The notes: generated by a model not told the origin, from the sequence alone. Positions 10,581 to 23,337 are shown, counted from the first letter of the stretch. The stretch: DNA of 64,000 nucleotides from Neofusicoccum parvum (GCA_020912385.1 CP087213.1:1178001-1242000); one strand, 5' to 3'. Translations and numbers: made by a program.

Positions 10581-13500
10581 TCAAGAACTCTTAGTCTTTT
10601 CCTCACGCTCCTGGCGAAGTTGTTTGAGCTGGGCTTGCATTTGCATGACTTCGGGATCCGCCTGACGACGCAGCTCCGGGTCGCTATCATCGTCGACAAA
10701 GGTCCACTCTTCCTCTTCCGCATCATCGACGAGATCTTCCTCGGTGATGGGCCGGTTACGCCATTTCACGAGTGACTTCGCATACTCCATATCGCGGTAG
10801 ATGGTCTTGACCGCCTCACCAACGCCGTCCTCCTGTAACCGGGTTAGCTGAAGCTGATTCACCGAATATGAAAGGAAAAGGAAGCAAATTTACCTCACGG
10901 ATTTTCTCTCCGATCGCGCGCGCCTTCTTAAGCATGCGGTCATCGTGTGTGGCGGTCCATAGGGCTCGCGCAAGGGAAGCGGAGTTGAGCTTCTTGACGT
11001 GTATCCCGACGCCAAGGTCTTCAACGCGAGAGGCAAAGAAGTACTGATCACCAAAGAAAGGCTTGATGACAGTCGGAATACCTGCACGTAGAGATGCGCC
11101 TGTTGTGCCAGCGCCTCCGTGGTGTGCAGCCGCATCGATTTGTTGGAATAGCCAGTCGTGTGGAACTGAGCCAATGGTGTGGACCGACGGAGGAATGATC
11201 ACCGTGTCCGCGAGCTTTTTCTTTTCCGGATCCAGACGATCTGACCAGCCTTTGGCCAGGAAGCAACGGACATCGGCCTTGACCACAGCATCCACGATTG
11301 TTTTTATCATGGCTGCGGGGTCTTCAACGACGATGGAGCCGAAGCCAACGTATACAAGTTTCTTTCCGTCCGCATGGGCCTTGTCAATGAAGTCCGTAAG
11401 TTCCTTTGGAGGCTCGAAGCCCTCTGCCTCATTCAGGAACCAGTAACCGGTGACGCGGATCCAGTCACTGAAGTCGAGGGGCGGTGCGACAACAGTGGGA
11501 CTGAAATTGTACATGAAGGGGATCTTGTTGATCTGTAGCTTCTTCAAACTTGTTGACGGAAGTTTGAGAGTCTTCTTTCTCCATGTATTGATCTGACTCG
11601 AAGTGGCCTTCCAGAACACTTCTTCGAATAGGACGTATGTGAGGAAGTTGTACGTTCCACCCATCTTCTTCTCGCGTACTGCAAAAGCGTGAGGATAGGC
11701 GCGCGTTCTGGTCCACGGCATAGTAAAGGCCCGGAAATAGGGAATCTCCAGCGCTTCGGCGATGTGTACTCCTGCCATGGTGCTAGGACTTTCGATCAGA
11801 AGGTCACTTCCCTGACAAGCTTCCCAGGCAGTTTCGAGGAGTTCATTGAGCCATCCGCGAAACATCACATGCGCCTTGGCAAGAAAGCCAGGGGTGAACA
11901 TGCCTTGCTCGACGCACAGGTTCATGAGATCAGCTGGGTTTCCGGCAATGGGAACGAACTCAATGCCATGACCGCTGACCCACTTTTCGAACTCACTGTG
12001 AGACACGATCTTCACTTTATGGCCTTCTTTCTGCAACCGCTTGCATAGTGCAACGTACGGTTGAACGTCACCACGGGACCCGATCGTCAAGCACGTAATG
12101 TTCATCGGTTTTCCAGGGGTAAAGTCGACCATAGAGGCTTGAGGGTCGTCGAAAATCACTGGTGCTCCTGATTGGTCAAGCTCGTCAATTTGCGCAGGAA
12201 CCATTGGTTGCTTCTCGGGAGGTGCGTCTTTACGAGCGTGCTGGAGCATGTCATGTTCCGCTTTTGCCTCCTCTTCTTGAAGCAGATTCTCTTCACTGCG
12301 GGATCCCACGAAACGGACTTGCTCGAGCTTCTGATGAATAGTAACGGCGCAGTCATCTCGGTTCTCAGATTGGGAAAAATCGAAGAATAGCTCCTCATGG
12401 CCACGGACAATAACAACCAGTGCGGAGTGTGTTAGACGGAAGCTCTTCTCTTTGATGACGGTTTCGATGTCGCGAATTGGAAGGACGAGTTTGGTCCGGG
12501 TGCCAGGTAGTAGACTTCTGAAACAGAAGTACCTATCGCTCAAGTAAATCTTCCCGTATTGTGGAAGAACTCTCCACAAGTTGCAGAAGTAGGTCGCACG
12601 CAGTCTCTCGTTGTCTGGCAATGCGAAATGCTGACGGAAGCGTTCGTTGTGGGAAATGGCATCCTCTTCGTCAACAATTTCGCGTGCTTCCTCATCAAGA
12701 ATGTGGCCACCCTCCACGTAGTGTTTCCTTCCTCCAGCCCACATGCCGGAAACCTTTTCGACGTAGCCCATAGTATCTGTCGTCAACTTATTGCTCAGTG
12801 CCATGGTATTCTTCCGAAGGTAGCCAGCAAATCCAGAGGCCTTTGCAAACGGCAGCGTACCGGCATTGACAAGGCCTGAGACGTAACCAGATCCAGATGC
12901 TTGCATCCTATCGTCCCGTAGCTCACTGTCATTCCCCAGTTCCTTCGAACCTTGAATGGGGGTTCTGGAACGAGTACTGATAGTCTGCTCTGTCCTAGGA
13001 TAAGGATAGAGCCTTCTGCTCTGGTCTGCTGAGCGAGCGGTATCCTGAGATGCTCTTGGGTTGGTATCAGAATCTGCAAGGTCTGGGTGTGGCAATCCGG
13101 TAGCAGATCGGTGAAAAACATCACTCCGGCTCAAGATCTGACTGGCAGACGCATCTGTCTCATTGATCGATTGAATGGCGGCGGATGAAGCTGTGTCAGG
13201 TTCTATCGAAAGGCAGGCAGATTCAGAAGAATCGCGTACCCTTGACGACCCTGGAGAAAACCCCGATATCTCGCTGGGCCCCGGCCCTGAAGAGTGTCTC
13301 TTTTGTCCCTTGCTGAGGCTGCGTCGTCCCCGGTCGAAGCTGGATCTCGTTGATTCTCCGCTGACCCTGGAGCTTGAATGCCGGTGAAACGACGCAGAAG
13401 TTGGCGAAAGCGTCGCTACAGCTGGTTGGAGGATAGTCGACCGAACTGGACTACAAGATCTGCGACCGTGCGGACTGACGGGTGACATGAGACGGTTCTT

Positions 13501-14978
13501 GTCTGCTGGCGTTTTGGGGGGCTCGGCCTCAGAGTCTGCTTGTTGCCTGCTGCCTTCGACCATTACCCTCATGATATTCAGTGCCTCTTCACCAAACCCG
13601 AAGAACGAAAAGAAGTATTCGTCGACAGCGTACGAATCATCGTTATCGACAACTCCGACCTTGATGGTCTCCGCATAGTTCAGAACTGGGTTCTCTTCAA
13701 TCTCCACGACGTTGTCCAGTGGGATGCAGATCTTCACACTGTCGCCATCGTTGTGGGACTTGAATATGACTTTCTGCAGCAGCTTCACCCATTCTTTCGC
13801 GCTTGCAGCGCTGTCGGCTCGGAAAACATAAGTTTTCTGGTTGGTGGTAACGGAGAAGTCTGCGGATTCCCGCGTCTTGTCTTTGGACTCTAGCATCACA
13901 GCAGATATGGCGTAACGGAGGTTGATCCGGCCACGGGGAAAGTAAAGGTCCGTTGGGTCGTTGTAGTAAGCCAGAATATCTCCCTTCAAGATGAACCACG
14001 ATCGGTTCCACATTGTACGACCGCGCTTGGAAAGATGTCCCGACTTTGTGATCTCCTTCTGTTTTATGTCAGATACGTGGGTATTTACGAATACATCATA
14101 GGGACGTACTGTCTTCTTAGGGAGATAGGCGTAGAAGCAGATGTGCTTTTCCGTGATGTACAAGTAACCCTGGAGGAGGACGGTTTGCAGCAGCCAGCAT
14201 GGGTATTCTGCGCTTGTCAGCAAAGGCTCAGCAACAGTAGCAGGTCAAACATACCGGAAACGACTTTCTCTTCCTCGTCCAACTGGAAAATTTCCATAAG
14301 TCGCTGTGCCAGGTTATCCTCATCCTTGATTGGCGGGCAGCCGACGCCGAAAGCTTCAGGAGCCGTCCGGAGGTCCGACCCAAAGGCGGAAGCCTCCATT
14401 TCCGCTTTTGCTCTCATCTGGCCACTCATACTTCGGCTCTCTACTTTCTCGGTGTCGTCGTGCTCCTCCTTTGCGGGTTTGGGTGTAAGGATCTGCGAGG
14501 AGGACATTGCTTCCTCGTCGTGGGCTTCGCGGCGCTCTTTGGAGGTTCGGATGTGGAGCTTGTGGAGGGAGCGGAAGAGCTTGCGGTTGGAAAGGCTGCG
14601 GCGATGCTTCGTTTGTGTATCTGTGGGCTGCTGTGAGCTCTGACCGGGCTGTTGTGAGCTCTGGCCGGCATCCGCAGCCACGGATGGTGGCTCCGGTGAA
14701 CGCGACGCAGCGACGTGGTCGTCCTCCTCCTCGCCTTCGCTCAGCTCATCGTGGGTAAACCGGGAGCGCAGGTTGGCAACGGAACCAGCGTGTGTTATCA
14801 AGTCAAAGACTGAACGGTGGGTGTAGCGAGGGTCGTTGGTCTTGGGCGCAGTGACGTCCTCGTCCTCGTCTTCGCCATGGCGCAGGCGCTCGGGGATCTC
14901 GAAGGACCGGCGCGGATCGCGGGCGCGCCTGGGCACGATGCGGGCCGATCGGTCTCTGATGTTGTACTCGGAGGCCAT
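10581..14978 (-). CDS. ATG26: Sterol 3-beta-glucosyltransferase (ATG26 type)
   Basis: Transfers glucose from UDP-glucose to ergosterol-type sterols at membranes; in some fungi the family is needed for pexophagy. Exons 14978-14255, 14207-10894, 10832-10581 give about 1429 residues. Order: acidic low-complexity N-terminus (1-230); GRAM domain split by intron 1 (about 220-290); PH domain (about 295-392, TKSGHLSKRGRTMWNRSWFI); Ser-rich linker; second GRAM (about 764-870, DRYFCFRSLLPGTRTKLVLP); GT1 glycosyltransferase from ITCLTIGSRGDVQPYVAL (about 945) to the UDP-sugar motif HHGGAGTTGASLRAGIPTVI (about 1265-1285); then an acidic, coiled-coil-like tail. An ATG three codons upstream (14987) has a weaker context than the chosen GCCATGG. 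GRAM-PH-GRAM-GT is the diagnostic layout of this family. Confidence 0.96.
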
Positions 14979-16821
14979 GGCGGGCATATGGCCGGTGGTT
15001 GTGGTGGAAAGTGCAAGCGCAGGCAGCGCCGTGGGTCCGGGAGGGTGGTGAGGTCCGGGGTTCGTGCAGCACGCAAGCTGCTGGAAACAGCTTGGGCGCG
15101 CGGGCGCGTTGTCGGTCTGGGCGTGGTCGTGTCAGGCGCAGGCTGCAGGGACGTTCACATGGCGAGGCCTTCGGGCCATGTCTCACGGAGGGCGACGGCT
15201 GTGACCTGGGAGCTCAGCGGGATGCTATCGTTATCGGGGGCGTCACAGGTGAGGCTCTCTCTGGGGAACGCCCGGGCGAGTCATGCAGCCGGCAGGGGTC
15301 CTCGCCCGTTGAGTCTGCGCCTCGACACCGCGCCCAACACGGCGCCACGTACCGCCCGTCTACTTGTCGGCCGCGTCTCACAGGCTCCCGCCGTCCTGCG
15401 CGCCGGCGCGGCCGTGGTCTCGCTGCATCGGCGGCAGCAGCAGCGCTGGCAGGCGTGAAGGCGCGGGCTGGGCGGACCGCCAGAAACGCGGACGATCACA
15501 CGCAAGCACGCGGACCCGGGCGCCACGTGCGCCTGTACGTAGCGCTCAGCCGGCCGCAGACGCAGACGCAGCCGCTGCAGCGCAATCCGCACAACCTCAG
15601 CCTGGCGACGCAACTGCTCGCTGCTTGCTCTTCGCATTGGTGCCTAAAGCACGCCGCGACACCACCCGCTCCCAGGCAGCCGCCTGCACGTCGGGTCCAT
15701 GACTCCAGCCACGCATGCTTGCTGGGCGCCGCCGGGGATTTGCAGGCTGCAGGACCCAATCTTTGCGCAACGCCTGCCCTTCCAGCTCGCGTCCGACGCG
15801 ATATTGACGCGCTCGTTTCCAGGGGCAGCGGTGCCGCAGGTCGTACCGCATTAGCGGCTTGCAGCCAACCAGGCTTCCTTTGGCGGCAAATGCGCTAGCG
15901 TCCAGGCAGTACTGTGCACAGAAAGCAGCCCTCCGGCTCATGGCGAATAAGCCGGCCATTCACGACAAAAGCCCGGCTTTCTCAGCGATTTGCATTGACG
16001 GAATGGATTTCCATTTGCCGGGCAACACGACGCAAACGCGAAAGCCAAAGGCCAGATGACCGCACAGGAACCTATCAGACTCTACAACAAGGACCAGCCC
16101 GGCACGCCGTCTTGAAGCCATCTGACATCATGCAAGCGATGTACAGAGGAGTTTTGCGCCCACATCCAAGCATGAAAGGCACAACAAACCTACAACCCTC
16201 TCAAGATTGGTCGTGGAGAGGTGAGGCATTCCAACCAGACGCAAAAGCGGCTTGGAAACCTATCAGCCGAATCAGGATCCATGCTTCACCGCCCTACTCT
16301 CCTGCAACACCGTCTTTGATTACGACATCGTGTATGTCACTCTTGCAACCGAGCTCTCCCATACTATGCTAGGAGCTCCTTTACTGTTTCATATGGTCTG
16401 TCTCAGCTCCTCATCTCTGCATCTTGCATAAGCGAGAGTGAGAACGGATCATATTTCTGGCACACCCGCCAATCGGAATACTCATAACCTCTTGAAGCCG
16501 TGCGGATGTGATAAACGACCGTGAGGCTCGGAAGAATTAGCCCTGCAGGAAGTGGTGCTTCAGCCGACAGAACACGTAAAGGAAGCAAACCACCTGCATG
16601 GGTACATCCACATGGCTTTAGTGATTGGATCAAAGTACATATGCGTCCTGATGAATGCTTCAACTACCCATGAGCGAGGTCCACTTGAGTTGAAGCAGCC
16701 CACTTCGTTTGCGACCCACCGTGCGACTGGCCGAACCGTTGCTTTGGTATCGATATTGACGTTGTGCAACAGCTTAAGTACAGCTTCTTGTCAGACCATT
16801 CCACCCACCTCGTTCCAGCAG
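14979..16821. other. Intergenic, no gene seen
   Basis: 1.84 kb between the start of the sterol glucosyltransferase gene and the 3' end of the reductase gene (both minus). It is GC-rich, so long chance frames occur on both strands (for example at 14.8-15.9 kb), but they are Arg/Ala-rich with no family motif. Confidence 0.6.
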
Positions 16822-18251
16822 TCAGTAAACCTTGCCGTCCCGAACCGGAGGAACCATTTTCAACTTCTCAAAGTCCCTGATGACCTCGAGAATGCAATCT
16901 GCCGAGCTGACGGTGCCGAACCAACCGAAGCGTCGCGACTTGTCCATACTGCCACCCGCATCTTAGCATCCGGACCGATGAAGTTAAATTTGGGGAAAGC
17001 TCAGGGATGCTCACCTGAAATTGATACAAACAGAATTCGCCAGAGCATTGTCGGTAAAAGAAAAGATACGATCGACGTCTCGTAGCTCCTTGTCGAGTAG
17101 ATCGTGCTCCTGCGCCAGCTCTTTCCAAGCCTGCTGGACCTCGGGTTTCTTTGCCCAATCCGTCAAAGTAAAGCGACGCCGAATAGTGGCCTGGGGCCCA
17201 AAGCTGCAAGAAGAGGTGGTCAGCAGTCCCGTCGTATCGCCATGTTCTCTTGGTGAGAAAATACGCACCCTCTTGGTGTCTCATCCCTAGGGATTGTGAT
17301 GACGCTGTACGCACTCTCGTCCAGCTCCGGGCCCTTCCATTCCAGACCGTGATACTCCGCCAACTTCGGCCAGAACTTGCTCCACGTAAACGCGCTCCCG
17401 TCCGCCGCATTGAACGCCTCGTTCGCCGTGCCATCGTCCAGCACCACCCACTCCTCCTGATACCCGTTGAGCATCGCGCTGCTCATGTCCTCTGGGCGCT
17501 CCCACGCCTCAAGATCGCCCGGGAAATCGAGCGGCCACCCCAGGCGCTTGCACACGACCGCGTACGCGGCCAGCGGGAACACCATGTTCATGGCGGCGTC
17601 GGGCACGGCCCCGAGGATGAAGCTGGGGCGGATGACGTTCCAGCCGACGCCGCTCTTCTCCTCGCACCAGTCGAACAGGTAGTCCTCCTGCGGGTAGTAG
17701 AAGTTGGGCTCGATCAGCACGCGCGGGTCGTTCTCCTCCTGCGGCACGCGCGCGGGGCCGAGGTGCACGCCGTAGTGCTTCGCGCCCGTCTGCAGCATCA
17801 CGCGGCGCGGCGTGATGCTCGCGAGATCCAGGGCGCCGAGGAAGTTGGACAGCAGCTGCGTGTTGACGATGGCCATGTCCTCCGCGTTCGACCACAGACC
17901 CTGCCCGTCCTTGGGCGGCACTTGGATGTACGAGTAGAAGAAAACGTAGTCGGCGCGTACTTTGTGCTTTTCGAGCGCCCGCGCGATGTAGTCTGGCTCT
18001 TTGAGGAAGTCCAGCGATATGTGCTCCGCCTGTGGTGGCAGCCCCTCGGGGATCGCTGGCGGCCGACGTGAGAGGCAGTAGATCTTGGACCAGCGCTGCG
18101 GGTTCTGCGCGAGCACGCGAAGCATATGCTGTCCGGAGATGCCATTGGCGCCAGTGATGATGGCCGTGAGGCCTTTCTTGTCATCCGTCTCCGGGAAGAC
18201 AGGGAGGCCGCGATATATGCCTTTCGTCTGGATTTGCTGGGTTGTCGCCAT
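16822..18251 (-). CDS. PRISE-like short-chain dehydrogenase/reductase
   Basis: Exons 18251-17269, 17203-17015 and 16948-16822 encode about 432 residues. The Rossmann nucleotide motif TGANGISG lies at about 33-40. A Tyr in FYYPQEDYLFDWCEE and a Lys in QTGAKHYGVHLGPAR match the progesterone-5-beta-reductase/iridoid-synthase-like (PRISE) family, which reduces activated C=C bonds with NAD(P)H. The second exon supplies the helical C-terminus (FTLTDWAKKPEVQQAWKELA), and the third exon gives a tail ending RDGKVY. There is no signal peptide. The substrate cannot be told: fungal members appear both alone and in secondary-metabolite clusters, and no synthase gene is nearby here, so a stand-alone oxidoreductase is the simplest reading. 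Confidence 0.88.
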
Positions 18252-19089
18252 GATGGATATGGTCGAAGTATTGTCTTGCTCAGCGAGGAATGGTGATGTG
18301 TGCTTTGGTATCCATTCTCGAGGTTAGCGGCCCTAATTGAAGCCTTAAAAAGGTGGACCCTTTGCCGGGTGAAGTTGCTAGCCGCTGTGCTTATGCGGGG
18401 TTGAGGAGGAGGCGTGCCTAGGCCGTCGACATCACAGCCACCTTCGCTCAAGAGCTAGTGGAGGGTTCACCATTCGGCTGGGCCGGGAGAGCTTGGCATG
18501 CCTCTCCGCTTACCAATTGCCCCTGCAACGGTGATCGTCAGTTTCGTGATAGGGGAGATCCTCTGTTTTCTGCTTAGCAAATTGACGTCGGGCACCGAGA
18601 GGAGGCATCCTTGCATGCCGTCACTTCGATCAACAACGACCTGTCCACGTATTACATCGATTGAGAACCAAGCAAGCCGTTATCTGGCTCAGCCTTTGCC
18701 GGTGGAGCCATCTTCTGACCTCGATGGTATGACGTCATTCGTCTAGCACGCGACGGCAGACGGGAAGCTGACATATCGACAGGGATTCTGTAGTGGGTGC
18801 TCGGGATTCGATCGTTCCACGAATTGATGAGTTAGATACGCCAGTAGAACGTACTTGTTGCTCCGGATGTCCTTCCGGAGTAAGCAAAGCCCGCAAGGTA
18901 AATTTCTGATACTTCGAAGGAGTAGCATGCTGTTTACTACATTGTAGATCGCATAGAAGGTACTTAACGCATGTTGGAACACACCGCCGTTATTTCTATA
19001 TCCCTAATGTAGACGGTAACAGCTAGATGGATATCCAGGCGTACCTAAACTGTAATAACTTTTTTCACTTCTCAATTCCACAAAGCGCC
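18252..19089. other. Intergenic, no gene seen
   Basis: 838 bp between the start of the reductase gene and the stop of DPH5 (both minus). It must contain the reductase promoter and the DPH5 3' UTR. No other feature stands out. Confidence 0.6.
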
Positions 19090-20065
19090 TCATTTACCCT
19101 CATTCTTCTTTGCCCACGCCGCGTCGAATACCTCCGCATCCACGGCGTATGCTCTGAGATAGTCCCTCTCCAGATCATGCGTGTTCTTGCCGACCAAGAC
19201 CAAACTGTGAAGAGGCTTGCCGAGATCAGACTGGGCAAGCTGCTCGAGCGTGCCAGCTACAATGGTCTGGTCAGGGGCGCCCACTCGAGCAACTCCGACA
19301 GCCAGCGAGTCCTTTCCGCAGATACCCTTGCCCTTCTCCTCGTCAATCTCGATCATCTGCTGGGCGCACTGAGCAACGGTCATGAACCTCGGCGGCTCAT
19401 AGACGATCTTGCCGCGGGCTAGGGCCTCCAGGTTGGGCTCCTTGACCTTGATGTCCAGCAGGACAAGCGTGTGTAGCCCAATGGCGCCGTTCTCGAGGAT
19501 CTTGTCGTACCATGAAGCCGGGCGCCAATTGTCGGTGAAGAAGACCATGCTGATGGTCTGGCCGAAGTTGTAAAGCTGTAGGCCGGTGCAACCGACGCCA
19601 GTCAGGATGCTCGCGTTCGGGACGGTGTTGGTGGGGATGCCGAGTTCGCGCGCGCGGAGAACGAGGTCGGTGTGGGTGGTAGCACTTTGGGCGGGTCAGC
19701 GTCTGTCGGTTCTGGAGCATGGCCGTAGAGGCGCGCACCCGAAGGGGTCGCCGACGACGCAGAAGGCGACGTCGACTTTGTCGGCATCGGCTAGGATGTC
19801 GTCGCTGGCCGACTCGACCATTTCACGGTCGGCGATGATGACAGAGCGGCCATAGAAAGCTTCCTACTATCACGCAGCATGCTTGTCAGCCTTCACGAGC
19901 TGGGCGGCGGGGCAGGCAGCAGAGACTCACCAACCGCTCCTTGTCGACCAGCAGGACGGCCGTGTAGGCCTCGAGGTAAACGCGCTCGGCATTCTTGACG
20001 ATTTCGAGGCCCCGGACAGTGATGTCCTTCTCGTCGGCAAGGCCGAGCCCGATGAAGTGGAGCAT
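19090..20065 (-). CDS. DPH5: Diphthine methyl ester synthase
   Basis: SAM-dependent methyltransferase of the diphthamide pathway, which modifies a histidine of translation factor eEF2 in the cytosol. Exons 20065-19931, 19863-19739 and 19684-19090 give about 284 residues, the normal length for eukaryotic Dph5. The N-terminus [20 protein letters not shown] is the family signature. Further matches: [38 protein letters not shown] across the second junction, and [19 protein letters not shown]. All three exons are in phase (phase 0, then phase 2). The gene starts 322 bp from the divergently transcribed SPT3. Confidence 0.96.
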
Positions 20066-20387
20066 GGCGGCGGGCGTGCAGTGTGATCTTCTGGTGAACG
20101 CGGAGGAGCAGGCGGGCGACGAAATTATTGTCCACCCCACCGCGGCGCCGCAGGGCTGAAGGCGGTCGGCGAGTCAGTTCGGGACGCGCGCACGGCCGCG
20201 CGCTTGAGCCCGGCCGCCCTCCGCGTGCTGCCTCCTCCGCCCTCCTCACCTCCATTCCACGACCACCCGAGCCATCTCGACCCGCACCGTCCGTCCGCGC
20301 TTCGCCAGGTGTGCGAGGCTGCTCCGCGCCTCTGCAGCATCGTGCATCTCGTTGCCCTAGCCCCGGGGGAGGGCCCGCATCGCCATC
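20066..20387. promoter_or_regulatory. Bidirectional promoter region, DPH5 / SPT3
   Basis: Only 322 bp separate the two start codons of divergent housekeeping genes, so both promoters must lie here or overlap the neighbouring leaders. The region is GC-rich with no clear TATA box. Confidence 0.6.
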
Positions 20388-21766
20388 ATGACGGACAAGT
20401 CAGTCAAGTACCGCACCGAGATCCAGCAGGTCAGTCAGGACATTTGCTCTTGCCATTTCCTCCCGTGGCCTGTGGCCGACCGCGCTTCCCCCTCACGTGG
20501 CTGCCCCAGTCAGGGCCCCGGCTCAGTCGCCCGTGACTTCCCTCCCTCCACGCGTTGCTACATCAGCGCCTCGGGCAGACCATCGCCCAGCTTGCAGAAG
20601 ACGGGACCGTCCAGGAAGATCACCCGACTCCCCTTGTTTCTTGCTGCGCGCTGTAGATATGCAGAGCGCCTATCACGTCTTTTTCATGCCCGACGGCAGA
20701 GCCTGGCGGTGGAGAATCTTCACTCACGTTATCGAACAGATGATGTTCGTCTCTGGTGAGACGGCCGAGCCATCTGCTGAGACTACCACCCTCATCGAGC
20801 AAATTGTCCAGCAGCAGGTGCAAGAAATGGTACGCTCACCTCACCCCGGCCATTTCGAGGCCACTTCAACCTAACTGCAGCCAGCTCCGCGAGTGCACCA
20901 ACCTGGCTACCCGCCGTGGCAGCCGTAGCATCTCTACTGACGATCTTATGATGCTCATCCGCCACGACCGTGCCAAGATCAGTCGCCTGCGCACTTTCCT
21001 CCAGTGGAAGGATGTCCGTAAGACGGCCAAGGACTCGGACGAGAAGAATCCTGGCGCCGACGACCTTGCTGCTGATGACATTGGCGTCGATATCACCGCA
21101 ACTGCTCCCAATCCGGCTACCAAGACGGCGAAGCCCGGTGGTTCCAAGAAGGCCGTCGACCTTGTCTGGGATGTCCAGTCGTTTTTCTCGGAGTTCCCTC
21201 CCGCCCGCGAAGAGGAGGAAGATGAGGAGGAGACCGAGATGAACTATGCCACCATCCAGCGTCTCCGCAATGCCGATGAGCGCACCAAGAACATGACGCG
21301 CGAGGAGTACGTTCACTGGTCCGATTGTCGTCAGGCCTCCTTCACCTTCCGCAAGGGCAAGCGCTTCCGCGAGTGGGCCGGCTTTGGAACCATCACCGAC
21401 AGCAAGCCCAACGACGACATCATCGATATTCTCGGTTTCTTGACCTTCGAGATCGTCCAGACCCTCACTGAGGAGGCGCTCAGGGTCAAGCAGGTTGAGG
21501 ACGCCTACCGCAAGGCAGTTGGCGGCGATGCCAGCGGTGGCCAGAGCCGCAAGCGCAAGCGCGAGTCCGGCCTGTTTGATCCGCCCGAGGAGGCTCGTGA
21601 GCCCGTTGGCCCCGGCCATGTCAGGGAGGCTTTCAGGCGCCTGCAGAGGACCCCGCCCAAGAGCAGGGCCATGCTCAACTTCACTGGCCTGCTCCAGCGC
21701 ACGACTCTGAAACTCGTAAGTTCACGTCAAGATGTTAACCATGCACGCTAACCAAGACAGATCTGA
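20388..21766 (+). CDS. SPT3: SAGA complex subunit Spt3 (histone-fold)
   Basis: Spt3 is the SAGA coactivator subunit that helps deliver TBP to promoters. Exons 20388-20429, 20740-20829, 20885-21715 and 21761-21766 encode about 322 residues (yeast Spt3 is 337). Exon 1 has only 14 codons ([14 protein letters not shown]) and joins [16 protein letters not shown] after a 310-nt intron, rebuilding the conserved N-terminal histone fold. The second fold half has [19 protein letters not shown], and [13 protein letters not shown] is also typical. The C-terminal part carries [20 protein letters not shown] and [18 protein letters not shown]. The final exon supplies only Ile and the stop. The middle has an acidic stretch ([11 protein letters not shown]). 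Confidence 0.95.
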
Positions 21767-22448
21767 TCAATTCAATCCATTTCCCACAAAACTGGCGTCT
21801 TCCTGGCGTTTTCCTGGACATGTCTCTGGTGAGAGACATCTTGATACCCAACAGCATGGGAATGGCGGTGGGATTCTCCCGGAGTTATGGTTATTGGCAT
21901 GGTCATGGGATGGGCGGGCTCTATTGTTGCAAAGGATTTGACTTTTGGCTTGGGGGAGAGCACGATTTTCTCAGGCGGCGCAAGAATGCAATGGCTCAGA
22001 TCAGAAGAGAGTTGCAATAAAGTTAGACGTGCATCTGAGTCTTAAGCTTCTGTGGAATGAGCAGACCCCCTTCCTTAAATCATTGCATTAAATCGTCGCT
22101 GATCCCCACTTCTTTGGGAAGATGTTCACGAGCGGCTGACAGTGGTACAGAAGCGAAAACAAATCGATTAATCTTTGCCAGCGTGCCACTGAATCGAACA
22201 CCGACGCCCCCCATACCGAACCAAAAACCCAAGACCAAATTCGGTATCATCGACAAGGGAGATCTAACCAAATCTCTAGGCCAGCAAACCATCTTTGAAA
22301 ACACCAGCATTTACCATGAGTGACAAAACACGACCAGCAAAAGGAAACAGAGCAAAACGAAGGACAACGCGTCCACCACCACTCCCTCTCCGCGCATCGT
22401 CCACGTCCTCTGCCCGTTCCCACCCCACTCGCCCGTCCCTTCTGCTCC
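21767..22448. other. Convergent intergenic region, no gene seen
   Basis: 682 bp between SPT3 (plus) and the secreted-protein gene (minus). Short frames only. It should hold the two 3' UTRs. Confidence 0.6.
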
Positions 22449-23337
22449 TCAGCACCCACGCACACCACACACAATCGGCGTCGCCGGGGCCGTGCAATGC
22501 GGCTTGATATACGATCGATCCTCCTTGCATGCGTCCCAGCATCTGTCACACGACCATTAATCACTGACACGAAAGAAACGAGCGAAGTGCGCTTGCGCGA
22601 GGGGAAGGAGAGGAAAGAAAAAAAAGAAACAAAGGACGAAAAAGGGGGGCTTAAGGGAGAGAGAGCGCGCGCGAGAAGGAGAGTCAGATCACTTACCCGC
22701 CATACCTCACGCCGCAGCTCGAGACGTAGAAGTCCTCGCACGTGCTCTGCGGGCACATGTCCGGGGCCACGGTCAGGGTCGGCGAGAGCGCGATGTAGAT
22801 GGGCCGCTGGTCGCCGAACACGGTGTTCCCCGTCACCGTCGTCGCCGCCAGAGGGGAGGACGAGGGCGAGGGCGTCACGCTGCCGGCCAGCCGCTGCGCG
22901 CCGGGCGCCATCGGTGGCGTCGGCGGCGTCGGCGTCGACACCGCCGCGAGCGGGGGCGTGGGCGTGGGCGTGTACGTGGACGCGCCGGGCGCTTCGACGG
23001 AGCTGCCCGCGTCGTCGCTGGTCGCCGAGGTCTCGACGAGGGCGAGCGCGGCGCCGGCGGGGACGAAGGCCACGCTCGCGGACGACAGGTCCGCGGCGTA
23101 CGGGATCATGGGCTGGGATGGGGCGGAGCTGGGGAGGGCGAATGAGGGTGTTGTGTCCCGGCCGTATGCTTGGGATGACGGTGGCGGCGGCGGCGGCGGT
23201 GGCGGGGCGTAGATGTTGGGTATGGTGTTGAGGCCGGCTGGGGAGGCGAGGACGCTGATGGTGTGTGGGAAGTAGGAGAGGAGGATGAGGGAGAGGAGTG
23301 GCTTGTGAATGGAGAGTGGAAGGCTGGAGTGGAGCAT
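22449..23337 (-). CDS. Secreted Pro/Thr-rich protein with C-terminal 8-Cys module
   Basis: Exon 1 (23337-22697) starts at MLHSSLPLSIHKPLLSLILL, a signal peptide ending near residue 31 (VLA|SPAG). An upstream in-frame ATG at 23430 would bury this signal, so 23337 is preferred. The body has a nine-residue proline run and Pro/Thr/Ala/Ser-rich sequence, likely O-glycosylated. Exon 1 would end at CGVRYGG-stop, but GG|GTAAGT there is a strong donor. A 154-nt intron leads to ACAG|ATGCTGG at 22543, giving exon 2 (22542-22449), which continues in frame as CWDACKEDRSYIKPHC and ends VCGVRGC-stop. The joined protein is about 244 residues with eight cysteines clustered at the C-terminus (three from exon 1, five from exon 2). 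I know no function; a wall or extracellular role is an inference from the signal peptide and composition. Confidence 0.7.

Noticed and set aside
22320..23231. 303-codon plus-strand Arg-rich frame
   Set aside because: Antisense to the secreted Pro/Thr-rich protein; its arginines mirror the GC-rich coding strand.
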